Shown here piece by piece: positions 51,373 to 60,925 of a stretch of DNA of 64,000 nt; within the stretch, counting starts at the first letter, position 1, and each line of letters opens with the position of its first letter. The notes under the pieces were generated by a model. It worked only from the letters and a program-made list of their open reading frames with translations, was not told where the DNA came from and did not search any database. The stretch is from Limenecus sp048360435 (lineage in GTDB: Bacteria > Cyanobacteriota > Vampirovibrionia > Gastranaerophilales > Gastranaerophilaceae). The stretch spans positions 394,520 to 458,519 of the forward strand of contig DBGCOP010000027.1 of the NCBI GenBank assembly GCA_048360435.1. Direction: 5' to 3'. The position numbers and the translations under genes were made by a program.

Positions 51373-51796
51373 GATTATTAGGTCTTCCTATGTCCATAAC
51401 ATCGCAAATTATGTATTTAAGGCCATAGAGTGCTAGACCTGCTCCAAAAACTTTCGGATATTTTTTGGAAACAAGAGCACCTGTTGCCAAAATAGCAGGT
51501 ATAACGTCATAAAGTGCCTGCGTAATGGCGCCTCCGAAATATCCGGTGACTCCATTTACTTTGTCAGGAAGATTCCAATCTGCATTGTCTCTGAAAAATT
51601 TATCTTTCAGTTTACTTGTAATGATACTTCTGTCTTCCATTCTTCTGGATTTTAAAAATTCATCTGTCAGCCTTTCTGACGAGCGTATTTTTATATTTTC
51701 AGCAGAAGTTTTAATCCCCGCATTGTGGGCATCATATACAACCATTGCTGCTGCCGCTGCTCCGGCTATTCTGCTTCCTAATTTAAAGTAGTCCAT
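51356..51796 (-). CDS. Hypothetical protein with hydrophobic segments
   Basis: 146 residues. Hydrophobic stretches at about 8-22 (GSRIAGAAAAAMVVYDA) and about 90-130. No family recognised; lineage-type protein. Six bases downstream of the HEAT-like protein gene in the same direction. Confidence 0.6.
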   Translation of the reverse strand: MDYFKLGSRIAGAAAAAMVVYDAHNAGIKTSAENIKIRSSERLTDEFLKSRRMEDRSIITSKLKDKFFRDNADWNLPDKVNGVTGYFGGAITQALYDVIPAILATGALVSKKYPKVFGAGLALYGLKYIICDVMDIGRPNNLRTDL

Positions 51797-51802
51797 AAAA
51801 GA

Positions 51803-52561
51803 TTATGCCTTCTTATCTTTTTTCTTTCCTTTTTTTGCGTACTCAGGATTTAAATCATCTACTTTTACAGTTTCACCTGCTGATTTTAGTGCTGCATTTG
51901 CTGCATCAAGTGCATCAAGACCATATCCTGTTTTTTGTTGCTGAATTTGAGCAAGAAGCTGCTGTGTCAGAGCATCTCCTCTTGTCCAGCCGTTTTCAAT
52001 AATTCCCATACCCACCATTTTAACAGGAGAGTATTTGCTTTGTAATGTTAAATTTAATAAATTGATTAAAGCCTGATCATTTTTTCTGGATTCATCTTCC
52101 CTGAACCTTTGCATCAGCTCTTTTGCCGCCATCAGCTTTATATCAGGGTTGTCATTTCTCAGATAATTTTCCAGGGTTTGAATATATTCATCAGTTAAAA
52201 GAACAATATTTTTTTTAGGTGTTTCTTTTTTCTCAGTATTTTGCGCGTTATTTAAGCTTTGTGCACCGACAGGAACTGTTGGGGTTTGAGGAGGTTGTGC
52301 TGCTGGTTGTTTTATATAATAGTTTGCATCATATGCTTGCCCCGGGGCTCCTGTTGTGTTGTATGTATTGTTAATGTTTGCTCCGTTTGGATTTACTGAA
52401 GCTCCATTTATATTTATAACAACTGCTCCTGTCTTGTTAGGCTGTATTGCATCAGGTGTATTTGTTCCTATGTTAAAGGTTGCACCGTTTGTGCTGCCGT
52501 TTTGTGCTGGAGCAGCTTGTGTTTTTACATAAGGGTTGTAACCTACTGAATAATTTTGCAT
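51803..52561 (-). CDS. Protein with disordered N-terminus and HEAT-like C-terminus
   Basis: 252 residues. The first about 115 are asparagine-, glycine- and proline-rich (NPNGANINNTYNTTGAPG); the rest is helical (DEYIQTLENYLRNDNPDIKL MAAKELMQRF), resembling HEAT-type repeats, with a lysine-rich end. Family not recognised. Confidence 0.6.
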   Translation of the reverse strand: MQNYSVGYNPYVKTQAAPAQNGSTNGATFNIGTNTPDAIQPNKTGAVVININGASVNPNGANINNTYNTTGAPGQAYDANYYIKQPAAQPPQTPTVPVGAQSLNNAQNTEKKETPKKNIVLLTDEYIQTLENYLRNDNPDIKLMAAKELMQRFREDESRKNDQALINLLNLTLQSKYSPVKMVGMGIIENGWTRGDALTQQLLAQIQQQKTGYGLDALDAANAALKSAGETVKVDDLNPEYAKKGKKKDKKA

Positions 52562-52663
52562 ACTTTCACCTTACACTTCTTAAATATATAAACGTAACTG
52601 CTCTATGATAAGTGCTATATTTTCAAACTTTGTAACAAAAAATTAACATTTTAAATATAATGC

Positions 52664-52691
52664 TAAAGTTTAAATAAACAAAAACCGAATA
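52664..52691 (+). promoter_or_regulatory. Sigma-28-like promoter upstream of NFNPF genes
   Basis: TAAAGTTT (exact -35, 52664-52671), 12 bases, then ACCGAATA (52684-52691), which is close to GCCGATAA. About 34 bases upstream of the ATG at 52725. Same spacing as the promoter at 40867-40894. Candidate only. Confidence 0.5.
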
Positions 52692-52724
52692 TGAGATTAC
52701 AGGGAAAAATATAAGGAGTAATCT

Positions 52725-52934
52725 ATGACAGGTCCAATTAATTTTAATCCATTCATTGGGGTCAGCGGCACAGAAAACATTGAACAAATTCAAGATAGAA
52801 GAAAAAGCCTGAGATTTCCGGATATTGATTTATCTCCGGTGGATTTGAATATGAACCAGGGTCAAGATGAAGAAGGAATGATTGATTTGGACAACATTGA
52901 TATGAGTTTTAATAAACAAATTCCCAAAAATTAG
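52725..52934 (+). CDS. Small NFNPF-motif protein
   Basis: 69 residues. Starts MTGPINFNPFIGVSG, closely matching the start MVDGVNFNPFTGKVF of the next protein, and is otherwise acidic and disordered. AAGGAGTAATCT lies in front. Secreted or scaffolded partner of the following 793-residue protein is possible (inference). Confidence 0.68.
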   Translation: MTGPINFNPFIGVSGTENIEQIQDRRKSLRFPDIDLSPVDLNMNQGQDEEGMIDLDNIDMSFNKQIPKN

Positions 52935-52982
52935 TTTTTAGATTAGGAAGTTATTCAAATAAAGATAAAAGGAGTATTTAAA

Positions 52983-55364
52983 ATGGTAGATGGCGTAAAT
53001 TTCAACCCTTTCACAGGAAAAGTTTTCACAACAGAAGAAGTCCAAAAACTTGATACTGATGCTGATGGAAAAGTTTCTAGTGAAGAATTATTAGCAGGTG
53101 CATCATGGCTGTCCGGTGAACAGGATGCTGAAGGCGATGTTCAAATTGGTTCGGAAGGATCAAAAACTGAAACCCCAACATTGAGCGGTAATGCAGAAAA
53201 AACATATAATCTTGCAGCACAGAATGGTGTTAAAGATACAGCAGAAGATTCTACACAATTGCAAGAATATATGAATACATTGATAGATTCATATATTGAA
53301 CAATATATTCAACAAAATCCCGGTATGGAAAATAATGAAAAATCATCACTGATCACTTTCATCAAGTCTCAAGGACAAGAATTTGTTAATCAGTATATAA
53401 AAGAAAATACAACTGTACCTTATGATACAAAATCAGTTGCTTCTGATTTGATTTCTAAGCTTGATGCGGCAGTTGCAGAAAGAAAAGCAACTGCAACAGA
53501 AGTTAATGATGAAATTGAAAACTACAAAAATAATGTAGATGCAAACTATGAGAAACTTGCACAAACCACTGACAAAGCTGATGATGACTTTGTTACGTCT
53601 AATGAGTTTAAACAAATGAAAGAAGAAGCAGTTGCTTATATTATGGGTATGCTCTTAAACGGAAATGAAGATAGTGAATTTTTGTCAGGGTTAAATGCAA
53701 ATTATAAAAATAGTTCCGGTTATAAAGTTGCTATGGCAGCAATAAAAGCAATTGAAGGTGAATCTGATCCTGCAAAAATTAAAGAATATCTTGAACAGGC
53801 AAAAGCAGGCATTGAACAACTGATTGGCGATCAAAATGTTGACGGTACATCAAAGTTGAATGATTCTGTTAATACAAGAACAGAAAAGCTTGAAGAAGCT
53901 AAGAAAGCTGAGGAAAAAGCTAAATATACAGAAACACTTTCAAATCTGATAGATGAAATGGTTGAGTCTTATTCAAATGAGACTGAAACAAAAAGACGTT
54001 TCTTTGGCTCACGAACAGTGAATGCACATTCTGCTGAAGATGTACAAACATACCAGGCTAGATTGACTAATATAATGAATAAATTCCTTGAAACCTATGA
54101 AGGTGACGGAACAAATATTGAATCAGAATTCAAAAACTACATGACAAAAGTTATGCAAGAATCTGATCAAGCTTTAGCTGATTTAGCAGAAATGGGGGCT
54201 ACTGATTCTTCTGACAAATATGGCGAGCTTAAAACTGCTGTAAATAATGTCGGTACATACGTCAGCAATGAAGAAAAACAAGCTATAATTGATATTTCTA
54301 CTGACTTTGTGATGAATCAATTGGCACAGGGTATTGCTGATATTTCTATCCTTGCTGATATATATCCGGATTATGCTAAGGATGAAAAATTCACCGAAGC
54401 ACAAACATTGATAGCCGGTCTTGAAACATCTGCTACTCCAAAAGAAGATTTGGCAAAAGCAAAACAATTGATTTCTGAAATGATGACAGGAATTGGTGCT
54501 GACAAAATTAGTGATGGTGTGAAAAATCATAAAATGCCGGCAGTAACACTTTCTGATGTCGACAGAGACGCACTTACATCTTCTGTTCCAGGATATGACA
54601 ACAATGAATCTATAAGCACAGGCAGATATAGAGATCGTAATGATGCCTTGAATGATATTCAAAATCAAGCTAGAGCCAAACTTGAGTCAATGAGATCAGC
54701 TCTTCTTGCTCAACTTAAATCACAAATGGGCGCAGATTATGATGAAGCTGCTTTGAACGAAATGATTGATGATGCTATTTATCAAACAATCAATGATTTC
54801 ACTGATATGCGTGTCGACAAAAACGGTAAACACTATACAACTAATGATGCTGGATTTGTCACTAGTAAGAGCGGTAGAAAGAGCCGTGGTGTAGTAAACG
54901 TTAAACAGTTAGTTGATGCATTCTTAGCCAAATTCCAAGAATTGTCTGCCAATGCTGCCGGTGAACCTGATTTGAGCAAGAACCCTGTTTCAACTGAAGA
55001 AGTGATGGCTGATACACCTTTGGCTGATGCTTATCAGGATAAGTCAACAGTAATATTTTCTAGAGACAAAGCAGCAGCAAGACAACAAGCTAAGAACCAA
55101 ATAAATATAATCGCTGCACAGTTGAAAGCTCAATTGAGATCTAAACTCGGTAGTGATTACAATTCAGCACAGATAAATGAGTTTATAAGTCAGGCTACTT
55201 TAGCAACATTAGACTCTATGCAGGAAACAAGAATTGCATTCTTACTTAAAGGTTATAAAGTTAATGCAAGAGAACTTGCTGACACATTTATGGCAGAATT
55301 CAACAAACTCTATGAAGAAGCAAATAAGGACAAAGCTCCGGCTGAAGAAACTACTAAATCATAA
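52983..55364 (+). CDS. Large NFNPF-motif protein with EF-hand-like loop
   Basis: 793 residues. N-terminal VNFNPFTG, then DTDADGKVSSEE at about 24-35, an EF-hand-type calcium loop, then a long, mostly helical acidic region with low cysteine content (none seen in most of it). Two C-terminal repeats share ALLAQLKSQMGADYDEAALN and QLKAQLRSKLGSDYNSAQIN. No family recognised; likely structural or secreted. Strong AAGGAG ribosome site. Confidence 0.68.
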   Translation: MVDGVNFNPFTGKVFTTEEVQKLDTDADGKVSSEELLAGASWLSGEQDAEGDVQIGSEGSKTETPTLSGNAEKTYNLAAQNGVKDTAEDSTQLQEYMNTLIDSYIEQYIQQNPGMENNEKSSLITFIKSQGQEFVNQYIKENTTVPYDTKSVASDLISKLDAAVAERKATATEVNDEIENYKNNVDANYEKLAQTTDKADDDFVTSNEFKQMKEEAVAYIMGMLLNGNEDSEFLSGLNANYKNSSGYKVAMAAIKAIEGESDPAKIKEYLEQAKAGIEQLIGDQNVDGTSKLNDSVNTRTEKLEEAKKAEEKAKYTETLSNLIDEMVESYSNETETKRRFFGSRTVNAHSAEDVQTYQARLTNIMNKFLETYEGDGTNIESEFKNYMTKVMQESDQALADLAEMGATDSSDKYGELKTAVNNVGTYVSNEEKQAIIDISTDFVMNQLAQGIADISILADIYPDYAKDEKFTEAQTLIAGLETSATPKEDLAKAKQLISEMMTGIGADKISDGVKNHKMPAVTLSDVDRDALTSSVPGYDNNESISTGRYRDRNDALNDIQNQARAKLESMRSALLAQLKSQMGADYDEAALNEMIDDAIYQTINDFTDMRVDKNGKHYTTNDAGFVTSKSGRKSRGVVNVKQLVDAFLAKFQELSANAAGEPDLSKNPVSTEEVMADTPLADAYQDKSTVIFSRDKAAARQQAKNQINIIAAQLKAQLRSKLGSDYNSAQINEFISQATLATLDSMQETRIAFLLKGYKVNARELADTFMAEFNKLYEEANKDKAPAEETTKS

Positions 55365-55405
55365 ATAAAAGCCTGAATTAAAGGCAAGATGCTATCACTA
55401 AAGAG

Positions 55406-55440
55406 CAGGAACTTGATTTCAAGTTCCTGTTTCTCGATTT
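55406..55440 (+). terminator. Intrinsic terminator
   Basis: CAGGAACTTGA pairs with TCAAGTTCCTG around TT, followed by a T-rich TTTCTCGATTTT. Ends the rightward transcript of the 52983 gene. Confidence 0.85.
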
Positions 55441-55482
55441 TATTTAGATTGTAAAAAAAACTCGTTTATCTATAATTGAAGT

Positions 55483-56079
55483 ATGGATATTGAAATTTCA
55501 AAAGAACCTGTTTTATATTCAAGCGATTTTCCCCAGCACCTATGTAAAATGTGTGGGAAATGTTGTAAAGCTATTACTACGCCTTACACCCATGAAGAGC
55601 TTGTTCAGCTGGCTAAAGAGGGACAAGAAGAGGCAAAAGTCTTTGTTGAGATTTTTGAACGATATCCTTCTGTTGATGCAGCGAGACAAGTTGTCCCTGA
55701 TCATGTTGAAAATATTTTGAATCAATTAAGAAAGAACAATCCGGATTTAGACGAATCAAATGTTTCTTTCTATCATTGTCCGCATTTGACTGTTGATAAC
55801 AAATGTTCTATACACAGTACAAGACCTGATTGTTGCCGCAGAGCACCCAGAAACGGGTGGTCTTTGTTTCCTCCGGGATGTGGCTTTAAAGGCTGGCAGT
55901 TTCAACAAAAAGAAAAAGTGAAATATTCTGTCAGAAAGCTTAAAGAGTATTTGATGGATTTAGAGTTGTTGGATCCTGATACAATTATAGAAGGCCGCAA
56001 TATGACAGCTCAACAGATGAAAGATTTAATTCATGAAAAAATCAGGCCTTGGGAAAAATATGGAGCAAATTTTTGGTAG
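55483..56079 (+). CDS. YkgJ-type cysteine-cluster protein
   Basis: 198 residues. LCKMCGKCCKAI near 21-32 and CSIHSTRPDCCRRAPR later form the YkgJ/UPF0153 cysteine pattern, as in the 18884 protein. Probably binds a metal cluster; function unknown. Its stop abuts that of the convergent TPR gene at 56080. Confidence 0.75.
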   Translation: MDIEISKEPVLYSSDFPQHLCKMCGKCCKAITTPYTHEELVQLAKEGQEEAKVFVEIFERYPSVDAARQVVPDHVENILNQLRKNNPDLDESNVSFYHCPHLTVDNKCSIHSTRPDCCRRAPRNGWSLFPPGCGFKGWQFQQKEKVKYSVRKLKEYLMDLELLDPDTIIEGRNMTAQQMKDLIHEKIRPWEKYGANFW

Positions 56080-57930
56080 TTATTTCTTTTTATTAAAGAA
56101 TTTTTGAATTTTATTGATTAAAGGCTGGTTATCTTCTTCTTTTAATTCATCATATTTCTGTTTTAAAACTTTAACAACATTTTCTGATTCAATAGAGTTT
56201 ATTTTTGATTTTAAAAGATTTAATGCTTGTTTTATTTTGTTGTTTTTTCTCAAGAGATCTACATATTCGTAAATTATTAAATTATTAGCAGGATCAAGTC
56301 TCAATGCATACGAGTAATAGTTAGAAGCATTAGTGTAATCATTGTCTTTATCTGCTGATTGTGCAGCAAAATGCAGATATTCTACATTCATTTCATCGAG
56401 CATAGATGCTTCTTTATAATACAAAAATGCATTTGAATATTCTTCTGCATCAAAATATAATTTAGCAAGAAAAGCATAATATGTATGATCAGAAGGTTGT
56501 AAAGATACAGCAATTTTAGCATTTTCTATGGATCTTTGTTTCAATCCTTGAGCTGCATATATCATTGCTCTGTATTTATATGCTTCAGCTGAGCTGCTGT
56601 CTAATTTTATTGCATTTTCAACTATTTTCAAAGCTGCTGCATATTTATTTTGTTTTAAGTTGATTTTTGCCATTAATAAATGAGCAAAAATAAAGTGTTT
56701 ATTCAAATATAAAACTTTTGTTATTATATCCTGAGCAATCTGATATTGTTCTAGCTCACAATAGCAATCAGCAAGTTCACTTAAATATTCAAGTGATTGA
56801 GGTTTTATGAACAAGGCTTCTTGCAAACAGTCAATTGCTTCTTTGTAGAGTGGAAATTCTTTGTATATTTTTGCGAGTGCATAATATAAAAAGTCGTTTT
56901 TCGAAGTTTTTGTTAATAATGATTCCAGTGATTTTTTTGCTTCGATTATATTACCATTTTTTGCTGTAATAAGTGCTTTTAAAATAATTGCATCAATGTA
57001 GTTTGCATCAATTTCTATAATATGTTCAATGCTTTCTGCGGCTTTTTTGAAGTCATGTCTTTCGTAATAAAGATATGCCAGAGCGTAATTGTAAATTATA
57101 TTTTGTGGTTCTAAAGATACTGCATTTTTAAATTCTGCTTCAGCTTCCATCAGCCAGCCATTTAAAGAATATGCTGTACCTAGATTGTAATGATAAAAAG
57201 GATTATTCGGCTCAATTTTTAATGCGAACTGGAAATAATTTATCGCATCTCCTATTTTTTGTTGATCCAGTTTTATTAAGCCCAGATAATTATATGTTCT
57301 GTCGCATTGTATTTCATCCAAAATACTCAAAAAAAGTTTTTCGGCTTCAGATTCCTGGTGTTTCTGATAGTAAATTACTCCAAGATAAAATCTTGCATCG
57401 GTATTTTCCGGATAAAGTTTTATTACCTCTTGAAAAATTCCGATTGCTTTAAAAATTTGATTGAGCTTTAATCTCGAGTAACCTTCTATAAGTAAAAGTT
57501 TTTCATTTTTTCTTTGTTCAAAGTTGAATTTTGATTTCTCAATTTCTGAAACAACTGTGTTATATTGATTACATTCTGTCAATACTTCCAGATAACAGAT
57601 GAAATTTTCAATTGACGGTTCCAATTTATATAACTTTTCTGAATTTTCAAGTGCTCTAGCATATTTCTTGTTGATTTTGTTTATGCTGACAACAGTTTTT
57701 AATGTATCTATATGTTCAGGATTTATGTCAAGAATCTTTTCAGCATACTCAAGTGAACGTTCAAAATTGTTCATCAAAAAATAAAGATGAGATATTTGTG
57801 AAAGTATTTCTATATTTTCAGGCTCAAGACAAAGAGCTTTATACAAAGCTTCTATTGCTTGTTTATAATGCTTTTCTGATTCCAGCTGAAAAGCCTGTCT
57901 TAAAAATTTTTCAGTTAATACTTCACTCAT
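56080..57930 (-). CDS. Long TPR-repeat protein
   Basis: 616 residues with about 15 tetratricopeptide repeats (YFLMNNFERSLEYAEKILDI, YYQKHQESEAEKLFLSILDE, ALKIEPNNPFYHYNLGTAYS). The C-terminus ends KIQKFFNKKK, similar to the tail of the 12865 TPR protein. Last gene of the leftward envelope cluster. Confidence 0.88.
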   Translation of the reverse strand: MSEVLTEKFLRQAFQLESEKHYKQAIEALYKALCLEPENIEILSQISHLYFLMNNFERSLEYAEKILDINPEHIDTLKTVVSINKINKKYARALENSEKLYKLEPSIENFICYLEVLTECNQYNTVVSEIEKSKFNFEQRKNEKLLLIEGYSRLKLNQIFKAIGIFQEVIKLYPENTDARFYLGVIYYQKHQESEAEKLFLSILDEIQCDRTYNYLGLIKLDQQKIGDAINYFQFALKIEPNNPFYHYNLGTAYSLNGWLMEAEAEFKNAVSLEPQNIIYNYALAYLYYERHDFKKAAESIEHIIEIDANYIDAIILKALITAKNGNIIEAKKSLESLLTKTSKNDFLYYALAKIYKEFPLYKEAIDCLQEALFIKPQSLEYLSELADCYCELEQYQIAQDIITKVLYLNKHFIFAHLLMAKINLKQNKYAAALKIVENAIKLDSSSAEAYKYRAMIYAAQGLKQRSIENAKIAVSLQPSDHTYYAFLAKLYFDAEEYSNAFLYYKEASMLDEMNVEYLHFAAQSADKDNDYTNASNYYSYALRLDPANNLIIYEYVDLLRKNNKIKQALNLLKSKINSIESENVVKVLKQKYDELKEEDNQPLINKIQKFFNKKK

Positions 57931-58011
57931 ATATTGTATTATATGGTTTATTTTTTATTTGGTAAAGTTTTTTACCTTAAATTAAACAAAATTCGTTCAA
58001 TTTATGTATAT

Positions 58012-58404
58012 CTATGATTCAGATACTGATATATTTGTGACACCTGCATTTCTTGCTTCGTCCATAAGTTTTACAACTGCACCGTGTGTAGCATCAGGTT
58101 GTGCAAGAATTAAGAGCCCTTCAGGAAAATCTTTTATTCTTTCTTTTATTGCATTTTCCAGCTGAGTTGAACTTATTTCCTGATCATCTATAAAATACCT
58201 GTCATCATCACTAACGGTAACAGATATTAATTTATTTTCCTGTTTTATGTCTTGTACTTCTACATTATTGGGTACAGCAAGGTTTAGTCCTTGTTGGTCT
58301 AATAATGGTGCAATAACCATCATGATTATTAACAGTACGAGAAATATATCTGTTAACGGTGTTATATTTATTTCATTAAAACTGTCTCGTTCTCTTCTTG
58401 ACAT
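58012..58404 (-). CDS. exbD: ExbD/TolR-type protein 1
   Basis: 130 residues. One N-terminal transmembrane helix (about 16-34, PLTDIFLVLLIIMMVIAP) with the proton-path Asp at about 19, then a periplasmic domain. Partner of ExbB in energising TonB or Tol. Twelve bases past the other ExbD gene. Confidence 0.92.
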   Translation of the reverse strand: MSRRERDSFNEINITPLTDIFLVLLIIMMVIAPLLDQQGLNLAVPNNVEVQDIKQENKLISVTVSDDDRYFIDDQEISSTQLENAIKERIKDFPEGLLILAQPDATHGAVVKLMDEARNAGVTNISVSES

Positions 58405-58415
58405 AGCTTTAGTCC

Positions 58416-58940
58416 TTATTCTTCCGAAGGTATTTCACCGACTGTTTTGCGGTAATTGTCATAGTCGTTTTGTTGTTCAACGTTTGCTGTTTGTTCTTTC
58501 GTTGCGGTTTGTAATTTTTTTTGTTCTTTTTTAGAAAGAGGTTCTCCTGCAACAACCAGTTTTTCATAATCAGCATCTTGTGCGGCTTTCATTATCTTCA
58601 TTATTTCTCGGCTCTTCACACTTTCATCTGCTTTTACAAGAATTTCTTTCTTTTCAATTTTAGGTTTTAGTGCAATGAGCTGATTATAAATGTCATCTTC
58701 AGCTATTTGTGTGCCATTTATATAGAATTTTCCCTCTTTTGTCACAGATATGGTGGCATTTTTTTGTTCAACACTCAATCCGCTATTTATTTCAGGTACC
58801 TTGATACTGCTGTCATTTGATGAAAATGTGGGTGCAATTACCATCATTATGATTAACAATACAAGAAAAATATCTGTGAGCGGTGTTATATTAATCTCTG
58901 TGAAAAGTGCATCTTTACCTTTTGCTGTTTTAAAAGCCAT
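58416..58940 (-). CDS. exbD: ExbD/TolR-type protein 2
   Basis: 174 residues. Same membrane helix with Asp at about 23 (ITPLTDIFLVLLIIMM), a periplasmic ExbD domain and a lysine/glutamine-rich C-terminal tail absent from the other copy. Two ExbD paralogues probably work with one ExbB. Confidence 0.92.
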   Translation of the reverse strand: MAFKTAKGKDALFTEINITPLTDIFLVLLIIMMVIAPTFSSNDSSIKVPEINSGLSVEQKNATISVTKEGKFYINGTQIAEDDIYNQLIALKPKIEKKEILVKADESVKSREIMKIMKAAQDADYEKLVVAGEPLSKKEQKKLQTATKEQTANVEQQNDYDNYRKTVGEIPSEE

Positions 58941-58966
58941 TTTTGTTTTCCTTTGAGATAATTATT

Positions 58967-59614
58967 CTATAATGCAATGTTTGTAGGCTGATTTACAATT
59001 ACTTCTTCATTGCTGTCAACAAAGCTGAGGAAGAGCAATTTGATTAATTGGAAATCATCTTCAAATCTTTTAACCATAGATTGGAAATAGTTGTATAAAA
59101 CTACTGCCACAATAGCAACACCAAGACCGAGAGCTGTTGCTATCAAAGCTGATGCAATACCAGATGCAACTGCTGCTGACTGGTTGCCTTGTACCGCCAA
59201 ATCCTGAAAAGTGTAAAGAATTCTGACTACTGTACCAAACAAACCTAAGAACGGACAAACACCGCCTATTGTACCAAGAATGGTTAAGTGTGATTCGAGC
59301 TTTCTTGTTGCAAGGCTTGATGCAATATCAAACGAACGGGAGAATCCGTTTTTTTGTTCAGAAAAAATTCTGACTGCCTCTTCTGAAACTTCGCCAATGA
59401 TCCCTCCTAATTGAACACTCAAATTTTGTGCTGAATCAAGATTGTTTCTTGCCAGTTCTTTTTGAAGTTTCGGGATAAATTGAACCACATCTCTTTTGTT
59501 CTGGTTGTAATAGTAAAATCTGTTGATTGCTACCATTACTGTCAGAATTGAACAAAGTATAATAGGTGCAACAATCCAAAGATCTTCTATCATTGCTTTT
59601 AATAATAATTCCAT
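58967..59614 (-). CDS. exbB: ExbB/TolQ/MotA-family proton channel
   Basis: 215 residues with three transmembrane helices and the conserved segment GTVVRILYTFQDLAVQGNQS then ASGIASALIATALGLGVAIV, the ExbB/TolQ signature. Sits directly upstream of the two ExbD genes and downstream of TonB. Confidence 0.92.
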   Translation of the reverse strand: MELLLKAMIEDLWIVAPIILCSILTVMVAINRFYYYNQNKRDVVQFIPKLQKELARNNLDSAQNLSVQLGGIIGEVSEEAVRIFSEQKNGFSRSFDIASSLATRKLESHLTILGTIGGVCPFLGLFGTVVRILYTFQDLAVQGNQSAAVASGIASALIATALGLGVAIVAVVLYNYFQSMVKRFEDDFQLIKLLFLSFVDSNEEVIVNQPTNIAL

Positions 59615-59652
59615 TGTTTGTCCTCTTTCTATTGATAATTACTTATACTTTA

Positions 59653-60852
59653 CTAATAGGTTGTTGCTCCAAATACGTTGTAATCAAACGTGAATTGAAT
59701 GTCCACACTGTCACCTTTGTATTCTGGCGGCAGAGGTTTGAAAGGAGCCGTAAGTTCAACTGCATGCATTGCTGCTCTGTCGGCTGCCGGAAGTCCGGAT
59801 GATTTATATACTCTGTGAGAAATGAGTCTTCCATCACGTGCTATTTTGAATAACAGAACAACTCTTTTGCTTTCATTTCCTTTGGGCGGTTCCCAGTTCA
59901 TTTTTATTCTTCTTTGAAGCTCTCTCATATAAGGACCGAAATCAGGTTCTTTTATTGCGTCAATTCCTGGTGCTCCTTTGGGATTTCCAGGACCCGGGTT
60001 GCCTACATTCCCACCTCTGCCTGCACTTCCGGGTGAGAATCTTCCACCGGATGAGCTGCTTCCGCTTGGTGAAAAGCTTGGGCTTGGTGAATATCTGCTT
60101 CCGCTGCCTGAACCGCCTGATTTAGAGCCTGAACCGCTTTTCGAGCCTGTAATCGGACCGCCTGAAGGCCCTGCTACTTTTGGGGCTGCTGTTTTGGGAG
60201 CAGGTATATTGAAGCTGCCTTTAGGTTTATTAACTTTAGGTGCACTTGGAGCTAATGCCGGTCTTGGTGCTGCTGTTGGTGCTTTGGGTACACCTTGCGG
60301 TGTCGGTGCTTTTGCTGTCTGTTTTGGTGCCCAAGGAAGCTGCATTGCCGGCTTTTGCTGCGGTTGTTTTTTAGCAGGCTGCTTTTTCGGTTGTTTTTGT
60401 TGAGTCTGTTTTGGTTGTGAAGCTCTTTGCTTAGGAGCAGAAGCTGCCGGAGCTGCCTTTTGCGTTGGGCTAGGCTTTGATGCTGCCACAGGTTGTGAAA
60501 CGGGTCTTTTCGGATCATGAATTCCACCTGCTCTAGAGTTTCTGTCTGCTCTGTATTTGGTATTTTTATTTATTGGCTCAGCTTCTTTGTTAACCAGAAC
60601 AAATTCTATGTCTTTGGGCTTTTGTTGAGGTTTCTCAAACACTGAAAATGTTATGCCTAATAAAGCCAGTATAAATATGCTTAACCAAACTAAACCAGCT
60701 GCAACCGGATGTAATATAGCTGAGAAGATGAAGCACTTAGGCAAAGACATGTCATTTTTGTCTTCTTTTTTGTAGATTCCATATGTATATTTGGAATCCT
60801 TAAGTTCTTCATCTTCGTCTTCGTATAAATTAATGTCACCTAGTAATGTCAT
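59653..60852 (-). CDS. tonB: TonB-like protein
   Basis: 399 residues. A cytoplasmic N-terminus, a transmembrane helix at about 45-70, a long proline/lysine/glutamine-rich periplasmic spacer, a glycine/serine-rich region, and a C-terminal TonB-type fold (YMRELQRRIKMNWEPPKGNE, then GRLISHRVYKSSGLPAADRA AMHAVE). Transmits proton-motive force to outer-membrane transporters. GGGGAAAAC precedes the ATG. Confidence 0.92.
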   Translation of the reverse strand: MTLLGDINLYEDEDEELKDSKYTYGIYKKEDKNDMSLPKCFIFSAILHPVAAGLVWLSIFILALLGITFSVFEKPQQKPKDIEFVLVNKEAEPINKNTKYRADRNSRAGGIHDPKRPVSQPVAASKPSPTQKAAPAASAPKQRASQPKQTQQKQPKKQPAKKQPQQKPAMQLPWAPKQTAKAPTPQGVPKAPTAAPRPALAPSAPKVNKPKGSFNIPAPKTAAPKVAGPSGGPITGSKSGSGSKSGGSGSGSRYSPSPSFSPSGSSSSGGRFSPGSAGRGGNVGNPGPGNPKGAPGIDAIKEPDFGPYMRELQRRIKMNWEPPKGNESKRVVLLFKIARDGRLISHRVYKSSGLPAADRAAMHAVELTAPFKPLPPEYKGDSVDIQFTFDYNVFGATTY

Positions 60853-60925
60853 GTTTTCCCCAAATCTCTTTTGTCTTATAGTTTAGCAAAAGTTTTACTA
60901 TAAAACAAATCACCCAAGCTGGTAA

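Noticed and set aside
54183..54668. Minus-strand frame of 161 codons
   Set aside because: Antisense to the 793-residue NFNPF protein; hydrophobic and cysteine-rich by composition, no start signal.
59978..60403. Plus-strand proline/glycine/leucine-rich frame of 141 codons
   Set aside because: It is the complement of the low-complexity region of tonB; open by composition only.
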